64,000 bases of DNA from Lentibacillus salicampi (GTDB taxonomy: Bacteria > Bacillota > Bacilli > Bacillales > Amphibacillaceae), in contig NZ_SRHY01000010.1 in the NCBI RefSeq assembly GCF_004565465.1, positions 1-64,000 of the forward strand. Direction: 5' to 3'. The translations under genes and the position numbers were made by a program. The notes below the pieces were generated by a model that did no database searches, was not told where the DNA came from, and saw only the letters and a program-made list of their open reading frames with translations. Position 1 is the first letter of the stretch. The number at the start of each line of letters is the position of its first letter. This document shows positions 18,234-26,849 of the stretch, piece after piece.

Positions 18234-20030
18234 CTACAACCCCATCTCTTTTTCTTGAACATGGCACACTATCTTTTCCTTCGCTTTTTTGACATCCCAT
18301 TCTTTCATCTCATAATCATTCAGTTCCTTATTCGTCAATTCCCTATCGTAAGCTACAATTCCATGTTTTCCTTCATCATCGTCAAATTCAACAAACCCTT
18401 TTGGCTGACAGCCTAACGATACTGGACGTTGACACATTTCATACCAATATAAGCCGTCATCATAATTATTTTGTACCTGCTCTGGTTGCTGTTGTATCTT
18501 CAACTCTTCTAACCCCTTTTTTTCTGTTTCAATTAGGTGATTGTGGTAAGCATCATCTAAAATTCTTTGATGTTCTGGTTTCATCTCTCCCACTTTTCGA
18601 ATATGATGATAAGGATGGACATACGCCCCATCACCGATATCCAATCTATCTGGTATACTCACAACGTTTGGCAGGTTTGAATGGTCTTTTGCCGGAAGAA
18701 CGACACGGTATCGGGTTTTACGATAGCCTGATTCCTGCTGATACTTTTCCTCTAATGCTTCCATCTTTTCATTAACCTCTGCAAAAGGATACATCGTATT
18801 ATCCTTTAACTCAGGTGCTTCCGACCACTGAATCAATAACTGCGGTTCATCAATTGTTTTATCGATGACAGCATATTTACTTGCAAATACTTCATTAAAA
18901 TGCTTCAGATACTCTCGTTCCGTTAGATCCTCAGATGCTTGAATTTTAATAGATGCATCACCATTTGTATTCTCTTTGGCAAATGACTTCATTTCCTGTA
19001 AAGATATTTCCTTTACATCAATAACCTGATTCATACCGTACTCCAGTAACAACATATCCTTTTCTTGCTCTTGTTCTTTATCACGTTCTTTTACCAAATC
19101 AGGTTCTATTTCATCAATAAATTCAACAGCCGTTTGACGAACATCGTCCAAGAGTTTGGCTTTATCTTTCATCTCTTTATCCTGTGTCCAATTGGCCAAG
19201 TAACGAAGAGAATAATCGCTTGTATCAATATCAAAATAAGATGCTACCGCATAAGCTATCATTTCCGCCTGAAATTCCTTTTCCTCTGCCGGCATAGCTT
19301 GATAATTTTCATTCTTTGGGTTATGCAGCTTGCCATGGCCGAGTTCATGCAATAATGTCTTGACATTCTGTAGTTCACCATTTCGGGGATTCAATCCAAT
19401 ATGGCCATTATTTTTGTCATGAACGCTATGATAAAAGGCTCCTTTTGCTGCTCCCAATTCATCAAACGGCTCGCCAATCGTGACATTCAGCTTGTCGCTT
19501 ATTCTATGCATACTCGCCAGCATCGTTTGATAATTGGCAACATCACCTTCCATCCACTTATTCGGGAAAATCTCTGGCAAATCACTTTCTTTGGCATTCG
19601 TCTGACTTATATCAAACACATTGCCGGTGGAAAAATATAATCGGCTTTTGCATTGTTCCAGTTCCCCTTTATCAACCCGTTCTTTCTCTTGATCCGTTGC
19701 ATATTTCATGTTTTTCCACTTGCCCTCAGACGTTTTGAATTTTGGCGCCGTTTTATTTGGCACCAAAACCTTAAGGGCTTTTTCACCTTTCTGAACTTGA
19801 AATCCTTTATCCTTCCAAAAATTATAGCTACCGACAGCCTGCGCACCTTCAAATTGATTACGAATTAGCGCCGCATTCTTCGGTGAATAATGATAAAACT
19901 TCAACATAAACGCCATTAACTCATTCATTTGTTCCGGCGACTCAAAATAATAATCAATGGCGTCATTCATTTTCGTTGTCAGGTCCTTTACTTCTTCCTT
20001 CTTTTGTTCCAATGTTTTACGTTTAGCCAT
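18234..20030 (-). CDS. ArdC-like protein with zincin-type metallopeptidase domain
   Basis: A 598-residue protein. The N terminus matches the ArdC ssDNA-binding domain (YSPKNAALIRNQFEG, GSYNFWKDKGFQVQKGEKALKVLVP, about 50-110). It is followed by a metallopeptidase segment with the zinc motif LLHELGHGKLH (HExxH near 228-232) and a long C-terminal part of the large polyvalent protein type. ArdC-like proteins protect incoming single-stranded plasmid DNA, and some block host restriction. It is the last gene of the transfer operon and has a GGGTGAT ribosome site. The protease could process a repressor or a restriction protein in the recipient; that is inference. Confidence 0.75.
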   Translation of the reverse strand: MAKRKTLEQKKEEVKDLTTKMNDAIDYYFESPEQMNELMAFMLKFYHYSPKNAALIRNQFEGAQAVGSYNFWKDKGFQVQKGEKALKVLVPNKTAPKFKTSEGKWKNMKYATDQEKERVDKGELEQCKSRLYFSTGNVFDISQTNAKESDLPEIFPNKWMEGDVANYQTMLASMHRISDKLNVTIGEPFDELGAAKGAFYHSVHDKNNGHIGLNPRNGELQNVKTLLHELGHGKLHNPKNENYQAMPAEEKEFQAEMIAYAVASYFDIDTSDYSLRYLANWTQDKEMKDKAKLLDDVRQTAVEFIDEIEPDLVKERDKEQEQEKDMLLLEYGMNQVIDVKEISLQEMKSFAKENTNGDASIKIQASEDLTEREYLKHFNEVFASKYAVIDKTIDEPQLLIQWSEAPELKDNTMYPFAEVNEKMEALEEKYQQESGYRKTRYRVVLPAKDHSNLPNVVSIPDRLDIGDGAYVHPYHHIRKVGEMKPEHQRILDDAYHNHLIETEKKGLEELKIQQQPEQVQNNYDDGLYWYEMCQRPVSLGCQPKGFVEFDDDEGKHGIVAYDRELTNKELNDYEMKEWDVKKAKEKIVCHVQEKEMGL

Positions 20031-20058
20031 ACGGTATCACCCTTTATAAAAAATGATT

Positions 20059-20095
20059 ATAAATAAAAGAGGACCTCCACAAAGGAAGCCCTCAC
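20059..20095 (-). terminator. Intra-operon intrinsic terminator or attenuator
   Basis: On the minus strand GGGCTTCC pairs (with two G-U pairs) to GGAGGTCC across a 5-base loop (20071-20091), followed by TCTTTTATTT. It lies between the stop at 20113 and the ribosome site of the ArdC-like gene. It is closely similar in sequence to the hairpins at 38554-38580 and 39195-39225. Confidence 0.65.
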
Positions 20096-20112
20096 ATCTC
20101 CATATCAAATTG

Positions 20113-20421
20113 TTACTGCTTCTCAATCGATCTCATCTCTTTTTTTGCCAATTCACCTTTCAGTTCATCTTCCAATATTTCAGTCGGATGAGTTGAAAAA
20201 TCTTTTTCAGATAATGCCATCTCAAAATGATCGTCATAATCAAAAAGAGCACTTTGTAACTGCTCATAGGCATCTGGTATCAGGATATCGTCCATTTGAA
20301 AAACATCTAATGCATCGTCCCAGTCATTCAACCCTGGAGCTTCATATTCAGCCGGATTAAATAAACATACATACAAATCATCCCTGTCATCCGGCTCTGG
20401 ATTCCATATGCCTATTGTCAC
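20113..20421 (-). CDS. Hypothetical acidic protein, possibly the 3' part of a nonsense-split gene
   Basis: A 102-residue acidic protein (GIWNPEPDDRDDLYVCLFNPAEYEAPG..., then DDILIPDAYEQLQSALFDYDDHFEMAL) with no family I recognise. The only start is a GTG with a weak ribosome site. Directly upstream in the same frame is a 26-codon frame with a strong GGAG site, separated by one TAA and three sense codons (QKE). The natural gene was therefore probably about 131 codons and now holds a nonsense codon. It lies in the distal transfer operon between topB and the ArdC-like gene. Confidence 0.55.
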   Translation of the reverse strand: MTIGIWNPEPDDRDDLYVCLFNPAEYEAPGLNDWDDALDVFQMDDILIPDAYEQLQSALFDYDDHFEMALSEKDFSTHPTEILEDELKGELAKKEMRSIEKQ

Positions 20422-20430
20422 TTCTTTCTG

Positions 20431-20511
20431 TTACTTTCCATCTTTCATGACGAATTCAGCCGGAGAATTCGCTGCACTGGATGAAACAATCTTGTATACG
20501 TTTTGCACCAT
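20431..20511 (-). CDS. 26-codon frame with strong ribosome site, probable 5' part of the downstream gene
   Basis: ATG at 20511 follows TTTGGAGATGATTG. The frame reads MVQNVYKIVSSSAANSPAEF then VMKDGK and ends at TAA (20431-20433). The next codons, CAG AAA GAA GTG, continue in the same frame into the 102-residue gene. Either this is a small peptide gene or the two frames are one gene with an in-frame stop. I favour the second. Confidence 0.4.
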   Translation of the reverse strand: MVQNVYKIVSSSAANSPAEFVMKDGK

Positions 20512-20568
20512 CAATCATCTCCAAAATAAAAAAGACTCCCTAAATGGAAATACTCATAAAAAATCGTT

Positions 20569-20796
20569 TTATTTGGTTGGCTCACCATCTAAGATGATGG
20601 AATTCGTCTCCAAATCTAACGGGATCAAAGCATCCTCATCAGCCATACAAATAGTTTGAATCGCATCCAGCGTTATAGGATCAATAGCCATTTCGACTTC
20701 ACCGTCTTTGACAATAAATACAACACTGGATTCTTTAATTTCTTTTACATAACCGATATCAACGGACTGATACTTACCATTTACATACAAATCCAT
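20569..20796 (-). CDS. Small hypothetical protein of the transfer operon
   Basis: 75 residues starting MDLYVNGKYQSVDIGYVKEI. The ATG at 20796 is preceded by GAAAGGGTGAT, better placed than the TTG eight codons upstream. The gene starts just after the topoisomerase III stop (20801). Sequence is acidic with a likely beta-rich N-terminal half (SSVVFIVKDGEVEMAID). I recognise no domain. A poor hairpin followed by a T-run (about 20526-20556) lies after it. Confidence 0.6.
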   Translation of the reverse strand: MDLYVNGKYQSVDIGYVKEIKESSVVFIVKDGEVEMAIDPITLDAIQTICMADEDALIPLDLETNSIILDGEPTK

Positions 20797-20800
20797 ACAA

Positions 20801-22939
20801 TCACCCTTTCGGAAATTCAAATGTTAGTTTTTGTTCTGACGCATCATAGCGCAAATACGCATCAAATGTTTTTCCTTTCTTGCTTTTGAATCCTTTCACT
20901 AAATTGGTTTTGTTACCTGTCAACAACTTTTTTAGATTGGTTTCACTAATTGTTTTTCCTAAAAATCGTTTAGGCAAAGTAAACGTGCAGTTATCTCGAT
21001 AACGGGAACAGCCATAAAACTTTCCTTTATCCTCAATCTTCCCTCCTGCTTTACCACATACCGGACATTCACCAACAATGTTCTGTTCTTTAGCTTCCTG
21101 AAATTCTGATTCAAGCCTCTTCATTTTAGCTGGTGCATCCTCCAAAAGTGATGCCAGCATCTGTTTTATCTTGGATATAAAGTGTTCTTGGGAGCCTTCA
21201 TTTTGCCCGATTTTGTGTAAGTACGTTTCCCATTTGGCCGTCATCTCCGGACTGGCCAAAACAGTTCCTTCAACAGCCTGACATAAAATTTGGCCTTTCC
21301 CCGTAACCGACACTTTATTCTTTTTTATCTCGATATATTGCTGCTTTTTCAATGTAACAAGGATATTTGCTCGTGTTGCTTCAGTCCCAATACCTTCATT
21401 CTCTTTCAATGTATGCTGCAATGTTTCATCATCGATTTCCTTACCAGCCTGTTTCATGACATTAATTAATTGTCCTTGCGTATAAGGCTTCGGTGGCTTC
21501 GTTTTTCCCTCAGATATATCAATGGCAACGTTACAAGATTCCCCTTCTTTTATTGACGGAAGAACCGTATTGTCTTGTTCAGCTTCATCCTCTGTATCCG
21601 ATGTATCTTCCGTAAATAAAGCTTTCCAGCCTTTCTTTAGCTCCACTTGGCCGGTTTTCTCAAAACACAAACCGTTTACGTCAACCTCGACCTTGGTTTC
21701 TTCATATTCATAATCGCCAGCGAACATAGCCAATGTTGTTGCAACGACTTCCTGATAAATATGCCATTCTTTATCAGTCAGATCCCGCTTGTTCGGTATC
21801 TGTTTTGTTGGAATAATCGCATAATGCTCCTGTACTTTGGAACCATCCACATAACGCTTTCGTGCATCAGGATAGGCGATAGCCATGGTGACGTTTAAAC
21901 AGGATTGATAGGTTGATAGATAGCTTTTTAAGTAAGCAAACTCACTATCCGTAATATAATGACTATCCGTTCTTGGGTAAGATAACAGTTTTTTCTCATA
22001 CAACGATTGCGCAGTCTTTAACACGTCAGACGGACTATATTTCCATTGTTTATTGGCAGTTGCTTGGAGCGTCGATAATGAATGCAGCTTCGGTGCTTTC
22101 TTCTTCTTCTGTTCTTTTGTAACCTGTTGTATGGTGCCTTGATTTTCGCTGGATAACAGACTATGAGAATCCAGGATGTTCATGGCGTCTTCTTTCGTTT
22201 GATAACGTGCTTTCACTTTGGCATCAAACGAGCCGTTATTGACGTTCACATTACCAACCAGTTCAAAGAAAGGTTTGGAGACAAAGTTCTCGATTTCCTG
22301 CTGTCGTTTATACAATAAATAGAGTGTGGCCGTTTGAACCCTGCCAACACTAAAGACGCCTTTCATGCCATTCTGTTGCAAAAGCAATGTATATAAACGG
22401 GATGCATTCATACCAACCAGCCAGTCACTTAATTGTCTTGTCTGGGCTTCTTTATACAATGAAACATAGTTGTTCCCATCCTTAAGTTGCTTGAACCCTT
22501 TCTGAATTTCATCCACTTCCAATGAGTTGATCCATAGACGCTTGGTTGGTTTATTGGCAGCGCCTGCCATTTTAATAATACTTCTGGCAATATTCTCCCC
22601 TTCACGGTCGCAATCAGTTGCGACAATAATGTCATCCGTTTCTTTCAATAATTGCTTCACAATGTTAAACTGTTTCGTTTTATCCTCACTTACTTGAAAT
22701 TGAAATGTTTTCGGGAATATGGGTAAGTTGTCTAAACGCCACTGCTTCCAGGAATCGCTATAAGCATCCGGTGAAACCAGTTCCACTAAATGACCAACTC
22801 CCCACGTGATATATGTTTTGCTTTGAAAGAATCGGTCATCGTTCACCTCCATGTACCCATCTTTTTGACTGACATGTTGAAACGCTCCTGCATAGTGCGT
22901 AGCTTGACTTGGCTTCTCGGCTAATACCGTAACGGTCAA
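20801..22939 (-). CDS. topB: DNA topoisomerase III (type IA)
   Basis: A 712-residue type IA topoisomerase. The Toprim domain shows LAEKPSQA at 6-13 and ATDCDREGENIAR near 105-117. The active-site tyrosine is in LLSYPRTDSHYITDSEF (about 315), and a C-terminal zinc-ribbon (CPVCGKAGGK...YGCSRYRDNC) precedes a second conserved repeat. Conjugative elements often carry such a decatenase, which can separate DNA strands during transfer or replication. The TTG start has AAGGAG 8 bases upstream and overlaps the stop of the preceding Mrr-like gene (TTGA), indicating coupling. Confidence 0.93.
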   Translation of the reverse strand: MTVTVLAEKPSQATHYAGAFQHVSQKDGYMEVNDDRFFQSKTYITWGVGHLVELVSPDAYSDSWKQWRLDNLPIFPKTFQFQVSEDKTKQFNIVKQLLKETDDIIVATDCDREGENIARSIIKMAGAANKPTKRLWINSLEVDEIQKGFKQLKDGNNYVSLYKEAQTRQLSDWLVGMNASRLYTLLLQQNGMKGVFSVGRVQTATLYLLYKRQQEIENFVSKPFFELVGNVNVNNGSFDAKVKARYQTKEDAMNILDSHSLLSSENQGTIQQVTKEQKKKKAPKLHSLSTLQATANKQWKYSPSDVLKTAQSLYEKKLLSYPRTDSHYITDSEFAYLKSYLSTYQSCLNVTMAIAYPDARKRYVDGSKVQEHYAIIPTKQIPNKRDLTDKEWHIYQEVVATTLAMFAGDYEYEETKVEVDVNGLCFEKTGQVELKKGWKALFTEDTSDTEDEAEQDNTVLPSIKEGESCNVAIDISEGKTKPPKPYTQGQLINVMKQAGKEIDDETLQHTLKENEGIGTEATRANILVTLKKQQYIEIKKNKVSVTGKGQILCQAVEGTVLASPEMTAKWETYLHKIGQNEGSQEHFISKIKQMLASLLEDAPAKMKRLESEFQEAKEQNIVGECPVCGKAGGKIEDKGKFYGCSRYRDNCTFTLPKRFLGKTISETNLKKLLTGNKTNLVKGFKSKKGKTFDAYLRYDASEQKLTFEFPKG

Positions 22940-23454
22940 CTTAATTCGCTCCTTTTTCGTGTGAATTGTTTTGGCTGCTTCGTTGGATTAATCTTGACAA
23001 TAAACTTTTCTAAATCATAACGGTTTAATAATGTAACACCGCATGTTTTGGCTAATGTTGTAGCCTGTTTCGTGAAAAAGGAATTCGTAATCACCCACGC
23101 TTCATCTGCCTTATAAAAAAACATGGCTGCCAATACTTCACGTACGGCATCCATGCTGACATTGTGTTTATAACCATAGCGTTTTGCCTGTATCACAATT
23201 TTATTTCTACCTTTAAGCACCACATCTGCCCCGTAGTCACCTGATTTTTGCGTCACAACTGGCCGATATCCCAGTTCCTTAAACAATACTTGCAGGTATG
23301 CTTCAAATTGATAGCCTTTCATACGGTCAATATCTTTTATACCTGACTTTTTCATCAGGGTAAACTGTTTTTTCTTCTTAACGTATTTAATCATCATTGG
23401 TAAAACAAACAGTATTATCAACATAACACTGAAATAGAATAATAGATAGTCCAT
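22936..23454 (-). CDS. Membrane-anchored Mrr-like PD-(D/E)xK nuclease
   Basis: 172 residues: one N-terminal transmembrane segment (about 3-22) followed by an Mrr_cat-type domain with MKGYQFEAYLQVLFKELGY, the catalytic GDYGADVVL and VIQAKRYG, and WVITNSFFTKQA. Mrr domains cleave DNA. Membrane-tethered versions of this kind are often encoded next to mobilisation genes, but their role is not settled. It sits between the relaxase and topB and overlaps topB by 4 bp. A role in processing the transferred DNA at the membrane or in excluding competing DNA is inference. Confidence 0.75.
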   Translation of the reverse strand: MDYLLFYFSVMLIILFVLPMMIKYVKKKKQFTLMKKSGIKDIDRMKGYQFEAYLQVLFKELGYRPVVTQKSGDYGADVVLKGRNKIVIQAKRYGYKHNVSMDAVREVLAAMFFYKADEAWVITNSFFTKQATTLAKTCGVTLLNRYDLEKFIVKINPTKQPKQFTRKRSELS

Positions 23455-23477
23455 TCACATCACCACCTTTTTGAAAG

Positions 23478-24722
23478 TTATTCATACCCATCCATTAGTC
23501 GGTCAAATTCCTGCATGTTTCGATCTTTTTGATAATCATGAAATGTTCGGCGCATCGCTTTACTTAATTTCATCATGGAAGCATTAAATGTATACACAGT
23601 CTGGTTTGAATTAGTAAAAGACTGCTGCTGATTGAATGATGGCCATCCATTTAATCGTTTTGGCTGAAACGATAAATCGTTTTGCGCTTTCGCAAAGTTA
23701 CGCATTTCAGACAGCACTGCATTCCCCATTCGCTTCTTCAAGTCATCCAGTTTTGTTTGTTTATACTGCTCATAGTCGCTGCTTTCACCGTACATCTCTT
23801 TCATCACGTTCACTTCAACATCCAATTGCTGGTGCAACTGTTCCATGTCATCCGCGTGGAATTGCTGCAAATAAATCGTTGTTATTTCATCTATATACTG
23901 TCTTGCATCGTTAATCGATTGATAACCATATCGCCATTGTTTCTTATCTGATGGAAGGTAATTCATGGCTTCCTGAAATAATGCTTTTGTTTGGCGATAA
24001 GTCGACAAGGAAACACCATTTTCTTTTTTATGATGAACGGTACCGCGGACAAGGTCATCAATTTTATTCCGTTCATGCGTTCTATCCAGAATCATGTTGG
24101 CCACTTTGGATTTCATTTTATCCAGTGTCTTGGGTTTACGTTTGGCACGATATTCTTCCCGCCATGTTTGACTTTCCTTATCGAAAACGTCCATTTTTTC
24201 ACGCGTTGGGTGCGGTTCCGTTGAAGCAATATGGACATGAATGTTGTCGGTATTATAGTGTAAAGATGCTGTCCATACGGCTGATTTTTCCATGCCCTCT
24301 GACTTCAACACAGTAGCCATTGTTTCGCGGACAACCTTGCGCATGCTTGTTTCGTAAACGGCATGTGTTGTCTGATTATAAAGACCTTGTTTCGCCAACC
24401 AATCGTTATCAAAACTAATAACATCCTGCCACATGGGTGATTCATGTTGTTGTGCTTTTTGAAATTGTTGCTTCAATGTTTTCTTGTCATTCGGATTCAA
24501 CTGATCATCATCTTTTGTGAATAGGTCACCTTGTTTTGCTTCATCATCCATATAATCCATGAAGTCATGAAAGACAAAAAAATCATCCGTTTCTTTGGAT
24601 GATTGGTTCACATGGATATGACGCTTGGCATCTTCACGATCGATATAATTGATGTAACTATTAAATGTATTGGACCCAGGTGTGACAAATTTGCTTCGTA
24701 ACACAACCGCAGGACTGCTCAT
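23478..24722 (-). CDS. MobP2/MobL-type relaxase
   Basis: A 414-residue relaxase that would nick oriT and lead the transferred strand. The N terminus VVLRSKFVTPGSNTFNSYINYIDREDA is typical of MobP2/MobL proteins of Firmicutes; the tyrosines in this segment are candidates for the covalent link to DNA. The metal-binding three-histidine motif is in LHYNTDNIHVHIAST (about 167-181). The C-terminal half is helical and charged. It is preceded by two small ribbon-helix-helix-like genes and a candidate oriT, the usual relaxosome layout, and has a GCGAGG ribosome site. Confidence 0.85.
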   Translation of the reverse strand: MSSPAVVLRSKFVTPGSNTFNSYINYIDREDAKRHIHVNQSSKETDDFFVFHDFMDYMDDEAKQGDLFTKDDDQLNPNDKKTLKQQFQKAQQHESPMWQDVISFDNDWLAKQGLYNQTTHAVYETSMRKVVRETMATVLKSEGMEKSAVWTASLHYNTDNIHVHIASTEPHPTREKMDVFDKESQTWREEYRAKRKPKTLDKMKSKVANMILDRTHERNKIDDLVRGTVHHKKENGVSLSTYRQTKALFQEAMNYLPSDKKQWRYGYQSINDARQYIDEITTIYLQQFHADDMEQLHQQLDVEVNVMKEMYGESSDYEQYKQTKLDDLKKRMGNAVLSEMRNFAKAQNDLSFQPKRLNGWPSFNQQQSFTNSNQTVYTFNASMMKLSKAMRRTFHDYQKDRNMQEFDRLMDGYE

Positions 24723-24725
24723 GCA

Positions 24726-25178
24726 TTAAGCCTCGCTTTCCTGTTGCTTTTGTTCCTTTCGCTTTTCATAATCCAGCTTCTTTTGACGATGTTTATGGAT
24801 ACGTTTTTGAATCAAGTCTTCTGCTTGTTGCATCCCATTTGTCTTGTATTTTTCAGTGGTTATCAAATCTTTAAATTCATTGATCAAGTAATAGTGGTTC
24901 ACAAACTCCAAAAGAATTTTCGTATCACGGTCAACCACATTGCCGGTGACTTGAATACGATGTAATTTATCTTGCATGGCCGCAAGTTTTTCATCCATTA
25001 AATCCGAAATCATGTCTTTAAACACAACATACTTTTCATCACGGTCTGCGTAAAAGTGATCAATGGCTTTCGTTATGGCATCGGCTTGTGATACATGCTT
25101 TTCATCTGCAATGGTCTGTATCTTTTCAACAGTGTCCGGTGACAACCGGGCATGTAACCGTTGTTTCGTTGCATGCAA
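24726..25178 (-). CDS. Relaxosome accessory protein (ribbon-helix-helix-like)
   Basis: 150 residues. The N terminus RLHARLSPDTVEKIQTIADE then KHVSQADAITKAIDHFY is a ribbon-helix-helix-type DNA-binding domain; the rest is a charged coiled-coil ending KRKEQKQQESEA. The TTG start has AAGGAGAT 8 bases upstream and abuts the preceding gene. Position directly before the relaxase suggests that it binds oriT and recruits or stabilises the relaxase. Confidence 0.65.
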   Translation of the reverse strand: MHATKQRLHARLSPDTVEKIQTIADEKHVSQADAITKAIDHFYADRDEKYVVFKDMISDLMDEKLAAMQDKLHRIQVTGNVVDRDTKILLEFVNHYYLINEFKDLITTEKYKTNGMQQAEDLIQKRIHKHRQKKLDYEKRKEQKQQESEA

Positions 25179-25179
25179 T

Positions 25180-25515
25180 TTAATTCATCTCCTTCCCGTT
25201 GATGTTGAACATGTTTTCCAAATAGTCATCTGTTTCTCCAGGATCAATGTCCAATACAGTGGCTAACAACAAATACATTTTCATAGATTGTTTTTCCAAT
25301 TGGTCTAGCCGATTGTACGTCATCTCTAATGCATCACCAACGCGACTTAATGTTGAATCCAATTCTTTTTCAGCGCGTTTAATGCCATTAAACTGTGCTA
25401 AATCTTCAATGTGTCTTTTTAACAATTCATTCCGTGACACGTTTTGTTTTCGTGCTTCGTCATTTAAAACTTTGACGGCACCGGTATCGACATCCCGTAC
25501 TTTAAGTTCCATCAC
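25180..25515 (-). CDS. Small relaxosome accessory protein
   Basis: 111 residues beginning MMELKVRDVDTGAVKVLNDEARKQNVSRNELL, which fits a ribbon-helix-helix fold (beta strand, then two helices), followed by a coiled-coil (LDSTLSRVGDALEMTYNRLDQLEKQ). It lies between the candidate oriT and the second accessory gene. GTG or ATG three bases later can serve as start; both are within range of an AAAGGA site. Predicted oriT-binding partner of the relaxase. Confidence 0.6.
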   Translation of the reverse strand: MMELKVRDVDTGAVKVLNDEARKQNVSRNELLKRHIEDLAQFNGIKRAEKELDSTLSRVGDALEMTYNRLDQLEKQSMKMYLLLATVLDIDPGETDDYLENMFNINGKEMN

Positions 25516-25559
25516 TGCATCATTCCTTTCCGTTAATTTGCTGCATGATTACAACACAA

Positions 25560-25770
25560 TATGATGTGAATGCATCCCCTATCTGTCAGCTCCATTCAGT
25601 GCATGCAACATCCTCATGAGATTGCCAATAGTGTTGAACAGGATAAGGGGAAAATGTCCCCACACAAGGTGGGGAACTAGGCAGAGCCTAGTTTTCCGGT
25701 AAGCCCATTTTTTTGAGCAAAGGCGTACACTTGGCGCCCTTGCTGGCGTACATTTGGCGTACAACTAAAT
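25560..25770. other. Candidate origin of transfer (oriT)
   Basis: This 210-bp gene-free segment next to the relaxosome genes contains two adjacent hairpins (CCCCAC...GTGGGG at 25658-25674 and AACTAGGC-AGA-GCCTAGTT at 25675-25693) and iterons GGCGTACACTTGGCG (25722), GGCGTACATTTGGCG (25745) and GGCGTACAAC (25756). Inverted repeats plus iterons beside a relaxase gene are the usual signs of oriT. The segment TGGCGCCCTTGC (25732-25743) is a possible nick region but this is a guess from resemblance to other origins. Confidence 0.55.
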
Positions 25771-25773
25771 CCT

Positions 25774-26829
25774 TTAATGATCATTCTTTTTATCGGGCTT
25801 TTCCTTATTATTGGATGACTTGTTGGTTCTATCATGACTTTTATCTTGTCTGTTTTTGTTCGCAGCTTGTTCATCATTTGTAGCTTTATCAGCATCCGCT
25901 TTGTCATGTTCTTGTTGCTTATTGGCATCCTTATTTTGCGTCAAAGCATTCAGTTTTTCTTCACGATTTTGGTATTTATCCCGAAGTTCTTTTACTTTAT
26001 TTTTCAGTTTTTCGATTTCATTTTTCGCATCATCAATGGCTTTATCCTTTTGTTCAATTTCCCGTTTTGTGTCAGCTTGCTCTTCCTTCGTTTCAAATGC
26101 CATGTCTTGTTTCAATGATTCTTTTTCCTTTTTAAGTGTCGTGATCAGATCTTCCTGGAACGGTATATCCTCCTCAATGATGGTAGTAATTTCTTGTTTC
26201 GTACGTTCCATATCAGCGATAATATTTTCTTTCTTGTACCCTTTGTCCGTTTTCGTTACCAATGATTTGTTGGTGTCAATTTTTCGGTAATCTCCGACGA
26301 TAATGACTTGTTCCGGTCCAGGCAAATCTGATTCTCTGATGTCTTGGTCGGTTACAGTTGTTTCACCACCTTTATTTTCTATTTGTTTCTTGTACTCCTG
26401 TTTCAGGATGTTTTGGTCACGGTGTTCCGTCACGAATAACCCAATCACTTGAAAAGATTCAGGGACGCCTTCAATCTGAACGACCATATTATTGTCTGAC
26501 TGATATACCAATTCTGCATTGTATTGTTGACTCTCATTTTGTTCTTTCGCGTAAAAAGAAAACGTCGGTTCGACTGCATCTGTTCCGGTATGATGACGTT
26601 CCAATGTGACCTCCATCAATTCATTTTTCGGGTTATATTCCCAATCACGAAGCGTTAATGTCGTTTGACTAAGGCCGCCAATTGATTCATTAAAAGACGT
26701 TTGGGCAATCGCACTATCATCATACATCCATGTTTTAGACGTAAAAAAAACGCCAAACGCTAGGCCGGCGAGGAGCAATAGACTGATATAGGTTTTGTTT
26801 TCACGTCCGCGATTCAATTTAGTTTTCAC
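25774..26829 (-). CDS. Membrane-anchored coiled-coil protein of the transfer operon
   Basis: 351 residues: short basic N terminus, one transmembrane segment (about 14-30), an extracytoplasmic domain of about 170 residues with predominantly beta character (TLTLRDWEYNPKNELMEVTLERHH), then a long charged coiled-coil (about 215-295) and a lysine/asparagine/aspartate-rich tail. No enzyme motif is seen. It lies between the cell-wall hydrolase and oriT, where Gram-positive systems often encode a wall-spanning channel protein. A structural or adhesin-like role is inference. Confidence 0.6.
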   Translation of the reverse strand: MKTKLNRGRENKTYISLLLLAGLAFGVFFTSKTWMYDDSAIAQTSFNESIGGLSQTTLTLRDWEYNPKNELMEVTLERHHTGTDAVEPTFSFYAKEQNESQQYNAELVYQSDNNMVVQIEGVPESFQVIGLFVTEHRDQNILKQEYKKQIENKGGETTVTDQDIRESDLPGPEQVIIVGDYRKIDTNKSLVTKTDKGYKKENIIADMERTKQEITTIIEEDIPFQEDLITTLKKEKESLKQDMAFETKEEQADTKREIEQKDKAIDDAKNEIEKLKNKVKELRDKYQNREEKLNALTQNKDANKQQEHDKADADKATNDEQAANKNRQDKSHDRTNKSSNNKEKPDKKNDH

Positions 26830-26849
26830 GCAATCAACCCGTCCTTTCT

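Noticed and set aside
25579..25928. Two overlapping frames across the oriT region
   Set aside because: No ribosome sites; they run through the hairpins and iterons and overlap the 3' end of a well-supported gene.
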